DNA from: Arachis hypogaea
Lineage: Eukaryota; Streptophyta; Magnoliopsida; Fabales; Fabaceae
DNA length: 64,000 bases
NCBI RefSeq assembly: GCF_003086295.3
Contig: NC_092050.1
Span: 143,685,699 to 143,749,698 of the forward strand
Direction: 5' to 3'
Within the stretch, counting starts at the first letter, position 1. Each line of letters starts with the position of its first letter. Positions 36,543-47,873 of this stretch are shown in pieces. The position numbers and the translations under genes are program-made. The notes beneath the pieces were generated by a model, which was not told the DNA's origin, did not search any database, and saw nothing but the letters and a program-made list of their open reading frames with translations.

Positions 36543-37877
36543 AGGAAAAAAGATAGATAGGTCTTTGATTTTTTAAAATTTTGACAAATACATCTCTGAC
36601 AAAATTTAAATACAAAAAAGTTCCTGACTTTAACAAACGGAGAATAATTTAGTCCTTCCGTCTATTTGTCTCTCATACACCAAACGGAATTGGCTGACGT
36701 AGTTGAAACGATATCCAGGTGTCCGTTACGGTACCACGCTGGAAGGGGAATAAAGTTCGAAGAACAAATAAGTCCTTGAGGTCATTTTGCAAATAAAGTT
36801 CGAAGGACAAATAGGTTCTTGAGAATTTAGTTCATTATACTTCTATTATGCTTCTATTATGAGAATTTAGTTTATAAAATTATGCTTGTATTTTGAAATC
36901 TAGTTAACTTGTTGTATTCTGCAATTTAAATTATTTGTATTAAAATTACAGAAATTGAGCTTGTTCTGTTTCTACTTTTTTTTCCTTAAATTGCATTAGT
37001 TCAGTTTTAGTGCATTTGTGTATTATATTAGAATTTGTTAAATTGCATTAGTTCAGTTTTCATCATACCAGTGGCATTAGTTAACATGAGTTCATTTATG
37101 CATCAAGTTAGGATTAGTTTATTTGTGCATCATTCATGTATTAAGTTAGCAGTAGTGTATTTGTGTATTATATTAGAACTAGCATTTAGTTATTATTTTT
37201 ATATGAAAAAGTCTAATTTTTTATTAATAATTAATTTTAACATTCGTTATCTAAAATTTAAAATAATTTAATGTGTATATTTTTATATTTAAAATATTTT
37301 AATTGTAAAAAAATATCGGATGACATATTTTGATTTGTCAAATTACTAATATAAAATATAATTATATATAGAGTAAAAATAGTAGAGAGAAATAGAAAAA
37401 TGGAGAAAGGTAGATGAGAGAATTTAGGAAAGGAGTTTATCAATTTTGAAAAAAAAAATTTCTCTCAATTTTAATAAGAGTGTCATGTGACACATTTGAT
37501 TAGTAAATTAGATAGTAATATATGATACATAATATAAGTATATTTCAATTAGATAGTAATATATGATACATATAGAAGCATAATGAACTAAATTCTCAAG
37601 GACCTATTTGTCCTTCGAACTTTATTTGCAAAATGACGTCAAGAACTTATTTGTCCTTCGAACTTTATTCTCCTTCTAGCGTGGCACCGTAACGGACACT
37701 TGGACACCGTTTCAGCCACGTCAGCCAATTCCGTTTGGTGTATGAGAGGCAAATAGACGGAAAGATTAAATTGTCGTCCTCCGTTTATTAAAGTCAAAGA
37801 CTTTTTTGTATTTAAACTTTATCAGGGATGTATTTGTCAAAAATTTAAAAAGTCAGGAACCTATCTACTTTTTTCCC
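36543..37877. mobile_element. Non-autonomous DNA transposon with about 320-bp TIRs and 8-bp TSD
   Basis: Arms 36543-36860 and 37590-37877 are inverted copies starting (A/G)GGAAAAAAG. They share CAAACGGAATTGGCTGACGT on the left with the complement ACGTCAGCCAATTCCGTTTG on the right. TAATATTA flanks both sides (36535-36542 and 37878-37885). Within each arm the phrase AAAGTTCGAAG(A/G)ACAAATA occurs twice. The interior has no coding frame but contains AT-rich text (AGTGTCATGTGACACATTTG near 37470-37489) that recurs in inverted orientation at 57-59 kb. An 8-bp TSD fits hAT, while long TIRs fit MULEs, so the superfamily is undecided. Confidence 0.85.
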
Positions 37878-37885
37878 TAATATTA

Positions 37886-38860
37886 AATATGTTAATTATT
37901 TCTAGTATTCTATTGCCTTAGTAACTTTTCTGACAGGAGTTACACAAGTGACACCTTATTTACAAATCTAGAATCGATTGCTCATTTAGATACTACTCCA
38001 ATACTTGACTCTCTGTTCTTGTTTAAGATAATTGTCGTTTTGATTTAGTCCTCTATTTTGATGATGATAAGCATATACTTATTGTTTGTTATTTTGTAAT
38101 GTAAATTATAGTTTGGTATTTAGATTTCTGTTTTCATGACTTGTGTCTCAGTTGATTTTTGAAGATAATTTCTAATTATATTTATTTATTATTGTCCATC
38201 TAATTGTTGATCAAGTATTCATTATTATGAATTAGCAATTAATTATTTATTGAAATAAACTTGTTTTAGAAATAACATTGATGTAGACATTTCTTTTAAA
38301 TTTAATACAAATAAAAGTTACAAAACAACCTTATCACATATTTTCACTTCTACTTGCAAGGCATTACAATCATTAATGAAAAGTATCAATAAACAATCAT
38401 AAAATACACATACTCAAAACAGTCTAATACTCTCTATTGGGCACTCAAAACAGTCTAAAACCCTGGACTCTGTTCGAAGTAATTTTTGAGAGAGATGAGA
38501 AGATAACAAAGAGACGTTATAACTTATAAAACTTTTTTATTCTAATTTAATAAATTCAACAACTTAATAATTATTTTTTAGTGTGTTATCAAATTAAAAG
38601 GGTCATATCACACAATGCATGGTGCCACCATGACAAATAAGATATCACCTGACAATAATTATTGCCGAAAAATTTACTCAAACAGCGAAAGGGTAAAAAT
38701 GACCAACGAATGAACTTGATATCGGTGTGTACACATGACTCATTAAAAAAATGGAGTGCATATCTATCTATCGTGTGAAAATTTATGTGTATTTTTGTCC
38801 GTTCTTCCTTTTTAAAAAAATAAATTAAATACTTACTATATAACATAATGGAGATATAAC
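37886..38860. other. Intergenic spacer
   Basis: No gene is supported. A TTTTGATGATGATAAGCATA phrase near 38057-38076 resembles the start of Sirevirus-type copia LTRs and may be a fragment. Nothing else is distinctive. Confidence 0.45.
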
Positions 38861-38864
38861 ATAC

Positions 38865-39160
38865 CACAACAAGAAAAACGCTGAATACCGTCGGATTTAA
38901 TGTCGAAAAAACGAATAAAATCCAACGATAATTTAATTACCGTGGGATTTACCGTAAAAAAATCAAACGACATAAACCTCATCGGTAAATATTTACTGTC
39001 AGAATTTTTTCGTTTACCGTCGGATTTTGTGACAGAGTGTTGGCTTGGAAAATCAATTGGTTACTGCCAGATTCTTCTGACAGTATTTTTGGTGCCAAAA
39101 AATATTGTTTTGCGCACTATTACCGTCGGATTATTCCTACGATAATTCCGACGGTAATGT
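38865..39160. repeat. CACTA left terminal and subterminal repeats
   Basis: TACCGTCGGATTT-type 12-13-mers occur at 38886, about 38939 (one mismatch), 39015 and 39121, with an inverted copy (AATTCCGACGGTA) ending near 39154. Such clusters bind the TNPA-type protein in En/Spm. Confidence 0.8.
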
Positions 39161-39344
39161 CATTTTTTTAAATTTGAAATAAATGGTCAATTTTAATTTT
39201 AAATTTAAATTTTTTCACATAATTAGTGATCCATTCATAAATAATGAAAAACTTTTATTTAAAATAAATAATACAATGCTCAAATAAATTAAAAGTCAAA
39301 TACATCAAATAAATACAATGAAACAATAAATGAAAAACTAATAG

Positions 39345-42117
39345 CTACAGATCTAGGTAGTCGTCATCGGTCCCGTGGTCTTGAGTCGGCAGCGCAGAAG
39401 GCGGTGATGTTCATATGCTACCAGCAAGGTCGATACCAGTGGCGCGCATCTGGACTTGGTACACCTCTATCTAATCCTCCATACGTTGCATCCACTCTAG
39501 CGACTCCCTCCACTCTAACTTAAGCTCATCCGTAGACGTTACGCAGTTGATGATCTCCTGATATCTCTTGATAATCGTTAAGCTCATGAGCCTGCTGCTG
39601 AAGGCTACGCTGGAGCTCCTGCATCTACAGTCTCAAAGGCATGCCTTCCTCGAGCTCGACGGCTTGACTGGTGGCGGAGCCTGATGATGGCCTTAACGTG
39701 GATGTGCGGAGGCTGCTGGTAGGGGTGTACATGACCCGCCCCGGCCCGAAGACCCGACCCGGCCCCAAACATTTCAAGGGCTAATTTAGTGTGATTTCAT
39801 CGGGTCTAGGGCCGGGTAAGAGTTTCAAAAATAGACCCGGTCATTATTTCGAGTCGGGTCTGGGCCATAGCTCGGGTCACCCGAACTCGGCCCGGTGGCC
39901 CGGTTATCATACACAATTAATATTTTGTGTTATTATTGATGGATGATGGCTATTCTTATATGGAGTTTAAATATTGTAAACCTTAATATTTTGTGTTATT
40001 AGTCATTATAAGATTATAAGTTAATATTTTATGTTTAAAATGCATAACACTTTAGACTAATGCATAATATTGTGTTATTTGTATTGATTTAAATATTTGG
40101 TGTTATTAGACAATATTAGTATTGATTATGGTTATGCTTTAATTTTAGAGAAGGGTTGGTTCTTGTTATATTTTTTTAAGTGAATTTTACTATGTGAATT
40201 GTGAAATAATGGTTGGAGATTAGGTGATTTTTACATGCTAAAGACCTGGTTTTCACCCGGTTTTTATCTGGTTTTCACCTGGCCCGAAGGTGCGTAGGTT
40301 TCATCGGGTCTAGGATCGGGTTAGGGTCTAAAAATTAGGCCCAGTCTATATTTCGGGTTGGGTGTGGGTTAAGCCAAACCCGGTGTGGCCCGGCTCATGT
40401 ACACCCCTAGCTGCTGGCAAAGAACGACCCCATCCCGTGCTGAGGTCATCTCGCGCCAAACCGCATCAGGATCGAGTATTGTAGTTGCAAAGCCATTAGC
40501 AGCGTCCTTCCCACCTTATTAAGACTGCTGAGTCGCGACCTCTAGTCTCTGTGTGTAGGACTCTTGTGTGATTAACACAAGTTATTGTGATTAGTACGTT
40601 GACAGATATACAGTTAATCTCTAATAATTTTATAGCAGAAAATAATCAGATGTATGTATGTTTACTCACATAATGGTCCTAAGGCTGTTGATCAGTATGT
40701 CTCTTTGTTCTCCTTCAGCATGTGGATGTACTTGAATGTCTCCGCCAACGTCGTCTTGCGATCCAACGACTTTGACTACACATGTTGCACTGAAACAATA
40801 TGATTAGGATGCCTAGTACTAATATGCAAAAAAAATATAACTAAGTTATTAACAAAATTAAAGTCACTTTACATACCAGCCTGACCCTCGTCTTCATGAA
40901 GGTTGTTGAGCTGCCAGTATACTTCGATGACCTGGCCGAGGCCCTGTTAGTTCTATTGGTGAGACGTTGATGCCAGAACCCCTCATCAGTCTCCCAATGA
41001 ACAAACAGAGCCTTCTTTATGTCCGGTCGGAGCCATTGTTTCCGGTGGTCTCGCCCCTGACGAACATCATCCAGCATCTACTGGAGCCGGCGACCTATTC
41101 TATGGTTGAATATCTTCTTGATGGTTAGGTCGTGCTCAGCGTCCCACCTAAAGCGCAACTGCAATAAAAAAATTTTAAAATTAGTTAAGCAAGATAGAAG
41201 ATATAAACTAGCTAAAAATATTTGAACATAAAAAAAAAATTAATTATCCATCGCTCCCTGGTTTTAGCGGGGATCTTCGTGTAGCTGGGCCAGGAATGGT
41301 CGTACACCAGCTTGATGACATTTGTCATCCCTTGTTGTTCGACGCAAACTTAACAACCCATAAACAAGAATCAACCTAAATCCACTAGACATGAATGAAT
41401 TAGCAGGAACTTTCATCAATAAATCATAATTATTGAAACTTAAAAGCACTAGCCAGCCAACCAAATCAACCTAAATTCACTAAAAATGAATCTATTTTCA
41501 GAAATTTTCAACAACAACTATAATCATTGAAACAAGAAACACTAAACAGGCAACCAAATCAACCTATATTCACTAGATAGGAATCAATTATCAGAAACTT
41601 TCAGCAACAAAGTTAACCATAATCATTGAAACTTAAAAATACTAATCAACATCCAAACCTAAATCCGCTAAACTAGAATAAATTTTTAGACACTTTCAAC
41701 GATAACCATAAATAGGAATACATGAGACTCAACTTGATACTTACCCCGTGTCACCATTAGTCCAAATCTTCAACCGTACGATGGGAGATGGTGGTGGGAC
41801 ATCAGCTGCTGGCTCACTGCCGTGGCTGGACTCAGGGCTGCAGCATCCGTCGCTGGAGGTTGCGTCGACGTGGATGCGGGCTGCTGAGCGATAGTAGGCG
41901 GTGTGGTCGCCGTAGACAAAGGCACGTAGTTCGGGTTAGGGACCATGATGAATGGCTGGTCCGCTAAACTTGCAACCTGTGACGTCACCAGGGTGCTTGG
42001 AGTAGAGGGAGAAGAGCTAGAAGTCCTGGGGTTACCGGAAGAAACCCTCCCTCTACCCCGACCACGGCTACGACCACTACTAGCAACCTAATCTGCAGTA
42101 CCTCTACCTATCGACAT
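39345..42117 (-). pseudogene. Plant Transposase_24 (Ptta/En/Spm) gene, interrupted
   Basis: The ATG at 42117 gives MSIGRGTAD, an in-frame stop, then a GRSRGRGRGRVSSG arginine-glycine stretch and a Ser/Pro/Thr-rich N-terminus ending near 41750 at a GGGGTAAGT donor. Later exons hold EQQGMTNVIKLVYDH (near 41341-41256), then WDAEHDLTIKKIFNHRIGRR, MLDDVRQGRDHRKQWLRPDI and VHWETDEGFWHQRLTNR, SARSSKYTGSSTTFMKT (41163-40880). Further exons carry SLDRKTTLAETFKYIHMLKE (near 40765) and, past a hAT MITE insertion at 39720-40409, a C-terminus ending DDDYLDL. Several exons have stops. The family is the accessory/DNA-binding partner of CACTA transposition. Confidence 0.85.
39720..40409. mobile_element. hAT-type MITE inserted in the CACTA gene (TSD GCTGCTGG)
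   Basis: GCTGCTGG occurs on both sides (39712-39719 and 40410-40417), an 8-bp duplication typical of hAT elements. The ends are inverted: TAGGGGTGTACATGA on the left and its complement on the right. The outer 120-150 bases of both arms consist of degenerate GGGTC/CCCGG phrases (for example GGTCTAGGGCCGGGT at 39802-39816). The 690-bp interior is AT-rich without a gene. It split a coding exon of the CACTA gene. Confidence 0.93.
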
Positions 42118-42816
42118 GTCTGCAAATATTAAATTATCAAACAATCTCAGCAACAATTTCTCAGTAAAATAGTCATCAACACAACAATTAACACAATTAG
42201 ACAATTTTAAACACTTCAACAATTCAAAACCTAATGTGTATTGAATCTAACCTAACTTAATCAACCTAAATCCACCAAGATTTAAAAACTAAAGTAACTT
42301 TGAAACTGATTGAAAATTAAAATTAAAATTCTAATTAAACCTAAACTAAATTAAACTAAAATTAAACAAATCAAATTTCATAGGGTGTGTATCAAACTTC
42401 CAATATTAGGTAAGAAACCGCAAACATTCAAAATTCAAAAACGTCCGTCAATGAAAAAACAAATCAAATTCTATTGATGTAAATAGTCAAAACAAGAGGA
42501 GAACAAGCAATGATTTCAAGGGATTAACCAAATTTTTCAATAAAATACTTTTTTAAGGCATATTTACAAACATTTGGTATCCAAAGTCATAAACAACATA
42601 ACTTAGCATTAACAAGTAATCTGAGTAACACCAATTCACAAAATTCAACATCAATGGCACAAAAAAAAAGTCAGTAGCATTGATCATAATAAATTCATTA
42701 GACAGCAGTCTAATTAATTCAAAATAGCAAAATAGCAATTAACACAATGAATGGTCACAATAAGACAATCAACCAAATAAACTTAGAAGCAATTTCTCCA
42801 TTAATTTAATCAGCAA

Positions 42817-43368
42817 GGGCAAAGTACTAAATTGGTCCCTTACGTTTGGGTGTAATTCTGTTTTGGTCCTTAAGGTTTAAAGTGTCCTATTTGAATCCAA
42901 AAAAGTTTCATTTATATTCAATTTAGTCCCACCAGAGGTCAAAGATAAATAATTAACAAAATGTCCTACATGATAGCAGTATAAGAACAAGGTCGATAAT
43001 CTAAAGAATAAGTACAAGCTCCAGAGGCACAAAATCAACCGTGGATGCATCAATACATTTATTTATCATTTTTCTTATAATTAAAATAAAATATTTTCTA
43101 TAAAACTAAAAAAAATGTTAAATATATGTATTGATGCATCCATGGTTGATTTTGTGCCTCTGGAGCTTGTACCTATTCTCCAAATTATCGACCTTGTTCT
43201 TATACTACTGTCATGTAGGATATTTCGTTAATTATTTATCTTTGACCTTACGGTGAGACTAAATTGAAGCTAAATGAAACTTTTTTGGATTCAAATAGGA
43301 CACTTTAAACCTTAAGGATCAAAACAGGATTACGCCCAAATGTAGGAGACTAATTTAGTACTTTACCC
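42817..43368. mobile_element. MULE-type MITE with about 270-bp inverted arms (TSD AATCAGCAA)
   Basis: AATCAGCAA flanks both ends (42808-42816 and 43369-43377), the 9-bp duplication of Mutator-like elements. The arms GGGCAAAGTACTAAATTGGT... and its complement are nearly full-length inverted copies meeting near 43090. GAGGCACAAAATCAACC (43025-43041) on the left pairs with GGTTGATTTTGTGCCTC (43143-43159) on the right. There is no coding capacity; the element is close to a perfect foldback. Confidence 0.93.
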
Positions 43369-43810
43369 AATCAGCAAACTCAGAATAGTTCCAAACACTT
43401 TCAGCAACAATTCAGAACCTATAAATCTAAACTAAACTATCCTAACCACTTAAATATACTAAAATAGAAAATTAAACTAATTAGGCTAATCTAACGAACT
43501 AAAACTAACTAATAACATTTGAAAAAAAAGGGAAAAGTTCAAACAAAGAACCTTGAATGCAGGGTGCAGAAAGCAATGAAGAAGGAAGGAGGAAGGTGAC
43601 GACACCGGGTTGTGGCCGTCGCTAGAGGTGGCGATTGTGAGCTGTCGGAGTAGGGAACTGCAGGCTATAGGCTGAGAAGGGCAAAAGGAGAAGGAGGAAA
43701 GGACTGCGACGGCGCTGAGAAGGAGGAAAAGAAGGAGAAGAAGGAGGCGTCGGTAGTGGGGTTGATGGCGACGCAGAGGGGGTGGCGACAGCGGTGGTCT
43801 CGGTGGCGGC

Positions 43811-43811
<1 letters not shown>

Positions 43812-43870
<59 letters not shown>
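43812..43870. repeat. (GA)n microsatellite
   Basis: About 29 uninterrupted GA units lie in the CACTA leader region. They create artefactual Glu-Arg (+) and Leu-Ser (-) open frames. Confidence 0.95.
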
Positions 43871-43873
<3 letters not shown>

Positions 43874-43919
43874 TGGGGAGGGATCAAATGAGGGGGAAGG
43901 GATTCGTGATTTGAATTTA

Positions 43920-44208
43920 CGCTACCTTTACCGTCGAAAAATTCCAACAGTAAATTATTGCGGGTCATCAAAACATATTGTTTCACTAAATTGAGTTACT
44001 GTCGGGTTAATTCGACATTAAACCCAATGATAAAGGATGTGCCAATTTAATTTATTTTTTCTCCAAAAATTACCAGCGTATTTACCGTCGGAATACAGAA
44101 TCCGTCGGTAATTAAAAAACCTTACGAATTCGACGTGGTTACTTCCGGTAAATTCGCCGCTACTATGCGACTTTAAATCCGACGGTACTCAGTGTTTTTC
44201 TTGTAGTG
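43920..44208. repeat. CACTA right terminal and subterminal repeats
   Basis: Copies of the same motif occur at about 43929, 43998 (diverged), 44092, 44110 (inverted) and 44174-44187 (inverted), followed by the TIR ending TTTTTCTTGTAGTG. Confidence 0.8.
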
Positions 44209-44212
44209 ATAC

Positions 44213-45174
44213 ATAGTCGTTATGAGGATATATTTGGAAGGGAGACTGAAATTTGAGAGACAGAAATGGGAAGATAGAGAGACTAAGAAACTGAGACTTT
44301 GTATTATGTTTGTTGTGTAAAATGTACTGAATTGGATTAGGTCTAAATATCATATTTAATTTAAGATAAATATAAATATTGAGAGATAGATTTAAAATTT
44401 AAAAAGTTAATGAAAATATTTTTAAAAAGAAATAATATTATAGTTTTAATCTTCAATCCTAAAAATTTTATCTCTATTATTTCTATTTTTTTTAAAAATA
44501 TTAAAATAATTAAAATTTTATTTTTTAAAATTAAAATTTTTAATTTTACTCTCTAATCATTAAATACAATATTAAATCTCAATCCTCATGTTTAGTTTCT
44601 AAAAACAAATGTTACGTCATAAATTCAGTGAGGGACTCTTTTATGATTACCAATTAAATTGAGAATATTGTTTCACCAGTGTTTTATAGTGTTATATGCG
44701 AAAGAAGAAGAGCTAGCACAATTTTACTTGTATTAATTTATGTACACAGCTGGTCCAATCTCTATTTCGTAACATTATTGATCTTTTTCTTTATTCGATA
44801 ATTTGAACACCAGCATGATCCTCCCATGAGGTATTTGCAGTTATCTTTATTTGCTGATTCATTGATCCATTGTATATATATATCTCAAGTGACACAAACA
44901 CATGCATACATCTATGCGTGTATCACTTTAAAATTTAAATACGACCATCTCTTTGTTGAACAAGTAATCTGCCCTACTATGCACTCATGCACAACAAGGT
45001 GCATAAGTAAAAAAAATATTTAAATAAAAATAAAATATATTTTTTATTTTTAATATTTATAATTTTTTAAAATATTTTTAATTATAATTTTAACATAAAT
45101 AAAAAAACAAAATTAATTAAAATTAATTATTAAAAAAACTTTGAAAAAAAATACCAAACTCTAATAACAAAAAC
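44213..45174. other. AT-rich intergenic spacer
   Basis: I see no gene or bounded element here. Confidence 0.5.
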
Positions 45175-45224
45175 ATATTTTATCTTGGACAAATTACTTA
45201 AATGAAATAAACTAAGAAAATATT

Positions 45225-45480
45225 TACTCAATTGTAACAATATAGATTTGGTTACTTGTATGTCCTGAAACATATCTATATAAACTGTGGAACCCTTTTA
45301 CGTTTTAGCGTTTACACATAAACTGTAGTACCTTACCACGGTTTATAAAGGGAGAATAATGAACATAAACTATAGTACTCTCCCACAGTTTATAGAAGAG
45401 AGACATAAACACATAAACCGTGGTACCCTTCCACAGTTTATGAAGGAGAGATATGCACACGTAAAACCATGGTTACCCAC
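45225..45480 (+). repeat. ATAAACCGTGG repeat cluster, left copy
   Basis: About four units of 50-60 bases lie here. Each carries a head-to-head pair such as ATAAACCGTGGTACC...CCACAGTTTAT (45413-45441), so every unit can fold on itself. Spacers include GAAGGAGAGA-type purine runs. Confidence 0.8.
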
Positions 45481-45659
45481 CCACATATAACATGTACTCC
45501 TCATCATACTTGTAATATTAATATGAATAAATATAATTTAAAAAAAATAGTATAAACATATAACTTGAGCATATATATTCTTTATTAGTAATTGAAATTT
45601 CACATTTTTTATTTCTCATCTTTATTTTATATTTTCTCTAATAATTATAATAATAATAA

Positions 45660-46065
45660 TGTTATGGCCCGGCCCAAACCTTCTGCTGGCTTGGGCCGAC
45701 CCGAGCTCTACCCGACCCGGGCGGTCAGGGATCAGGCGCCCCGTCGCCGACCCGGACACGCGTCTGTAACAGCTCTCCCACAGTTGTGAAGGGAGCGCCT
45801 CGAGAATAGTGGACCTGCCTTTACAGGGCCCACCTCTGACAATATATAAGGGGAAGAGCCAAGGTACGTCACATATCACATTACCCTTTCTGCCTGCACA
45901 TTTACTGACAAGAGCGTCGGAGTGTCTTTGCAGGTGGCACCCCCCTTTTTTCACACGAAGTACTCGGGACCTCGCGCATCTCTGGCCGGTAGTCCACGAC
46001 CTGACGAGCCCCTACCATCTCCCAGGATCTTCACCCGAACCGACCGGAAACCGACTTACCGAACA
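45660..46065 (+). repeat. 5' LTR of the Tat element
   Basis: The LTR is 406 bp and begins TGTTATGGCCCGGCCC, ending CTTACCGAACA. TATATAAGG (45842-45850) is the likely U3 TATA box, and GTGGCACCCCCC lies further 3'. Confidence 0.95.
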
Positions 46066-46083
46066 TTGGCGCCGTCTGTAGGG
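46066..46083 (+). other. Primer-binding site
   Basis: TTGGCGCCGTCTGTAGGG directly follows the LTR end. TGGCGCCGT-type sites pair with the 3' end of a host tRNA and are usual in Tat/Athila elements. The exact tRNA was not determined. Confidence 0.8.
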
Positions 46084-46091
46084 ACTCGTCC

Positions 46092-47873
46092 ATGGACTTC
46101 GTGCTAGTCGAAACGGAGACAGGCCGCGAGGCCGTACCCAGAGGCGACGCCGCCGGGACGGGAACCCGACAACATCCAAGATCACCCCCGAGGGACGCGG
46201 CCCAATCACATGAGAGACGACCTTTTGGGGGGACCGGAGACAACCACGCCAGAATAATGCAAGAGTTACGCCACAGGATGCAAGATTTGGAGCGCCGGCT
46301 AGCAGATAGGGAATGTGACCAACACACCCCAGAGCAGAGTCACTCCCGCTCACGCTCCAGGAGCCGCTCAAGACGCACGCCTAGCCCCCAAGCTGAATCT
46401 GAAAGCACCGGGGGGAGAGGGCACGCGAGAAGACGTCATGACCCCTTCATTTACGCAGACATGAAGGACGGCGTGCCGGGGACCGCGGAGACGAGGACAC
46501 TCGTCGGGAAAGCGACGAGGGAAGAAGGACGGGAACACGGGGACCCGTAATAATGGGAGCGACCCCGTTCCACACCGGGAACCACGGAGACGAGGACACT
46601 CGTCAGGAAAGCGACGAGGGAAGAAGGACGGGAACACGGGGACCCGTAATAATAGGGGCCACCCCATTTCACCGCTCCATACTCGAGGTCTGGCTGCCAA
46701 AACATTTTGACAAGCCAACGGACATGAGGTATGATGGAACGCAGGACCCCCTGGAGCATCTAACGGCCTTCGAGGCCAGGATGAACTTAGAAGGAGTAGG
46801 AGACGAGGTAAGGTGTCGCGCCTTCCCGGTCACCCTGGCGGGACCTGCAATACGGTGGTTCAATAACCTCCCGCAGGGCTCGGTGACTCAATTCTCCGAC
46901 ATCAACCATGCTTTCCTGGCTCAGTTCACAACCAGGATCGCGAAAGCCAAGCACCCGATCAATTTGCTAGGGGTGACCCAAAGAGCCGGGGAGCCGACCA
47001 GGAAATACTTGGATCGTTTCAACGATGAGTGCCTGGAAATTGACGGTTTGACGGACTCGGTGGCGAGTTTATGTTTGACGAATGGGCTCCTGAATGAGGA
47101 CTTCAGGAAGCACCTTACCACAAGGCCAGTCTGGACAATGCAGGAGATCCAGTGCGTGGCTAAGGAGTATATCAACGACGAGGAGGTCAGCCGGGTCGTG
47201 GCTGCCAATAAACAGCAACCCCCTACAACCAAACTAGGCACCACGATGGTGGAGAAAGACAAAAGGAACACACCAGGGGCGGCGGCTCGAGCAAGACGAC
47301 AAAACTGTTTCCCCGAGTCGGGAAATTCACCAACTACACCCCCTCGCGGCACCAATCACGGAGGTCTACCAACAGATAGCCGAGAAAGGGATACTATCGA
47401 GGCCCTGCCCTCTGAAGGACAGGACGGGGGAAAACAAAAGCCTCTACTGTGAATATCACAAGGGGTACGGGCACAAGACCCAAGACTGCTTCGACCTAAA
47501 GGATGCCCTGGAGCAAGCAATCAGGGACGGGAAGCTTGCCGACTTCTCCCACCTCATAAGGGAACCGAGGAGACAGAACCGGGATCGCGAGGGTGAGGAC
47601 AGGTCTAGGTCGACAAGACGACGTCAAGAACCAGAGGGAGACGACCACGGTCTCACGGTAGTAAATGTAGTAATTGCAAGGAATTCCGCCCCGAGGTCGA
47701 AATCAGCGCAGAAGAAAGACGCCAAGGTCCTGGCGGTCTCCTCCTCATCTGCTAGGAGCTCCCGGGGACACCCATCCATCTCTTTTGGCCCCGAGGATCA
47801 ATGGTTCGATGAGGTACCAGAAAGTCCCCCCATGGTTATCACGGCCAGAGTCGGAACTGGACTGGTCAAATGA
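46092..47873 (+). pseudogene. Tat gag, frameshifted, with a 99-bp internal tandem duplication
   Basis: The ATG at 46092 begins MDFVLVETETGREAVPRGD, followed by an SRSRSRSRSR stretch. A shift near 46455-46487 moves the true reading into another frame. There a 99-bp segment (33 codons) is tandemly repeated at 46487-46585 and 46586-46680, so RGPVI(M/I)GATPFH occurs twice. The conserved capsid (retrotransposon gag domain, PF03732 type) follows: LPKHFDKPTDMRYDGTQDP, EHLTAFEARMNLEGVGDEVR, TLAGPAIRWFNNLPQGSV, RKYLDRFNDECLEIDGLTD. A second shift near 47215-47290 precedes a zinc-knuckle-like YCEYHKGYGHKTQDC (47446-47490). A TGA at 47871-47873 separates it from the protease. Confidence 0.9.

Larger units (their letters stand above)
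38865..44208 (-). mobile_element. CACTA (En/Spm) transposon with nested insertions
   Basis: The left end reads CACAACAAGAAAAACGCTGA and the complement of the right end CACTACAAGAAAAACACTGA, the CACTA terminal inverted repeat. ATAC flanks both sides (38861-38864 and 44209-44212); the usual target duplication is 3 bp. Subterminal regions carry many copies of TACCGTCGGATTT in both orientations, as expected for transposase-binding sites. Only one gene is visible, on the minus strand, of the plant Transposase_24 (Ptta/En/Spm) type. No TNPD-type catalytic transposase is present, so the element is non-autonomous. Two MITEs (39720-40409 and 42817-43368) add about 1.24 kb. Confidence 0.93.

Noticed and set aside
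43486..43986. 166-residue minus-strand open frame with a Leu-Ser run
   Set aside because: The run is the (GA)n repeat; the rest has no conserved features and lies in the CACTA leader.
46012..46371. Minus-strand open frames over the Tat gag
   Set aside because: They are GC-rich shadows of the gag coding strand; the real antisense gene is only at 51965-53809.
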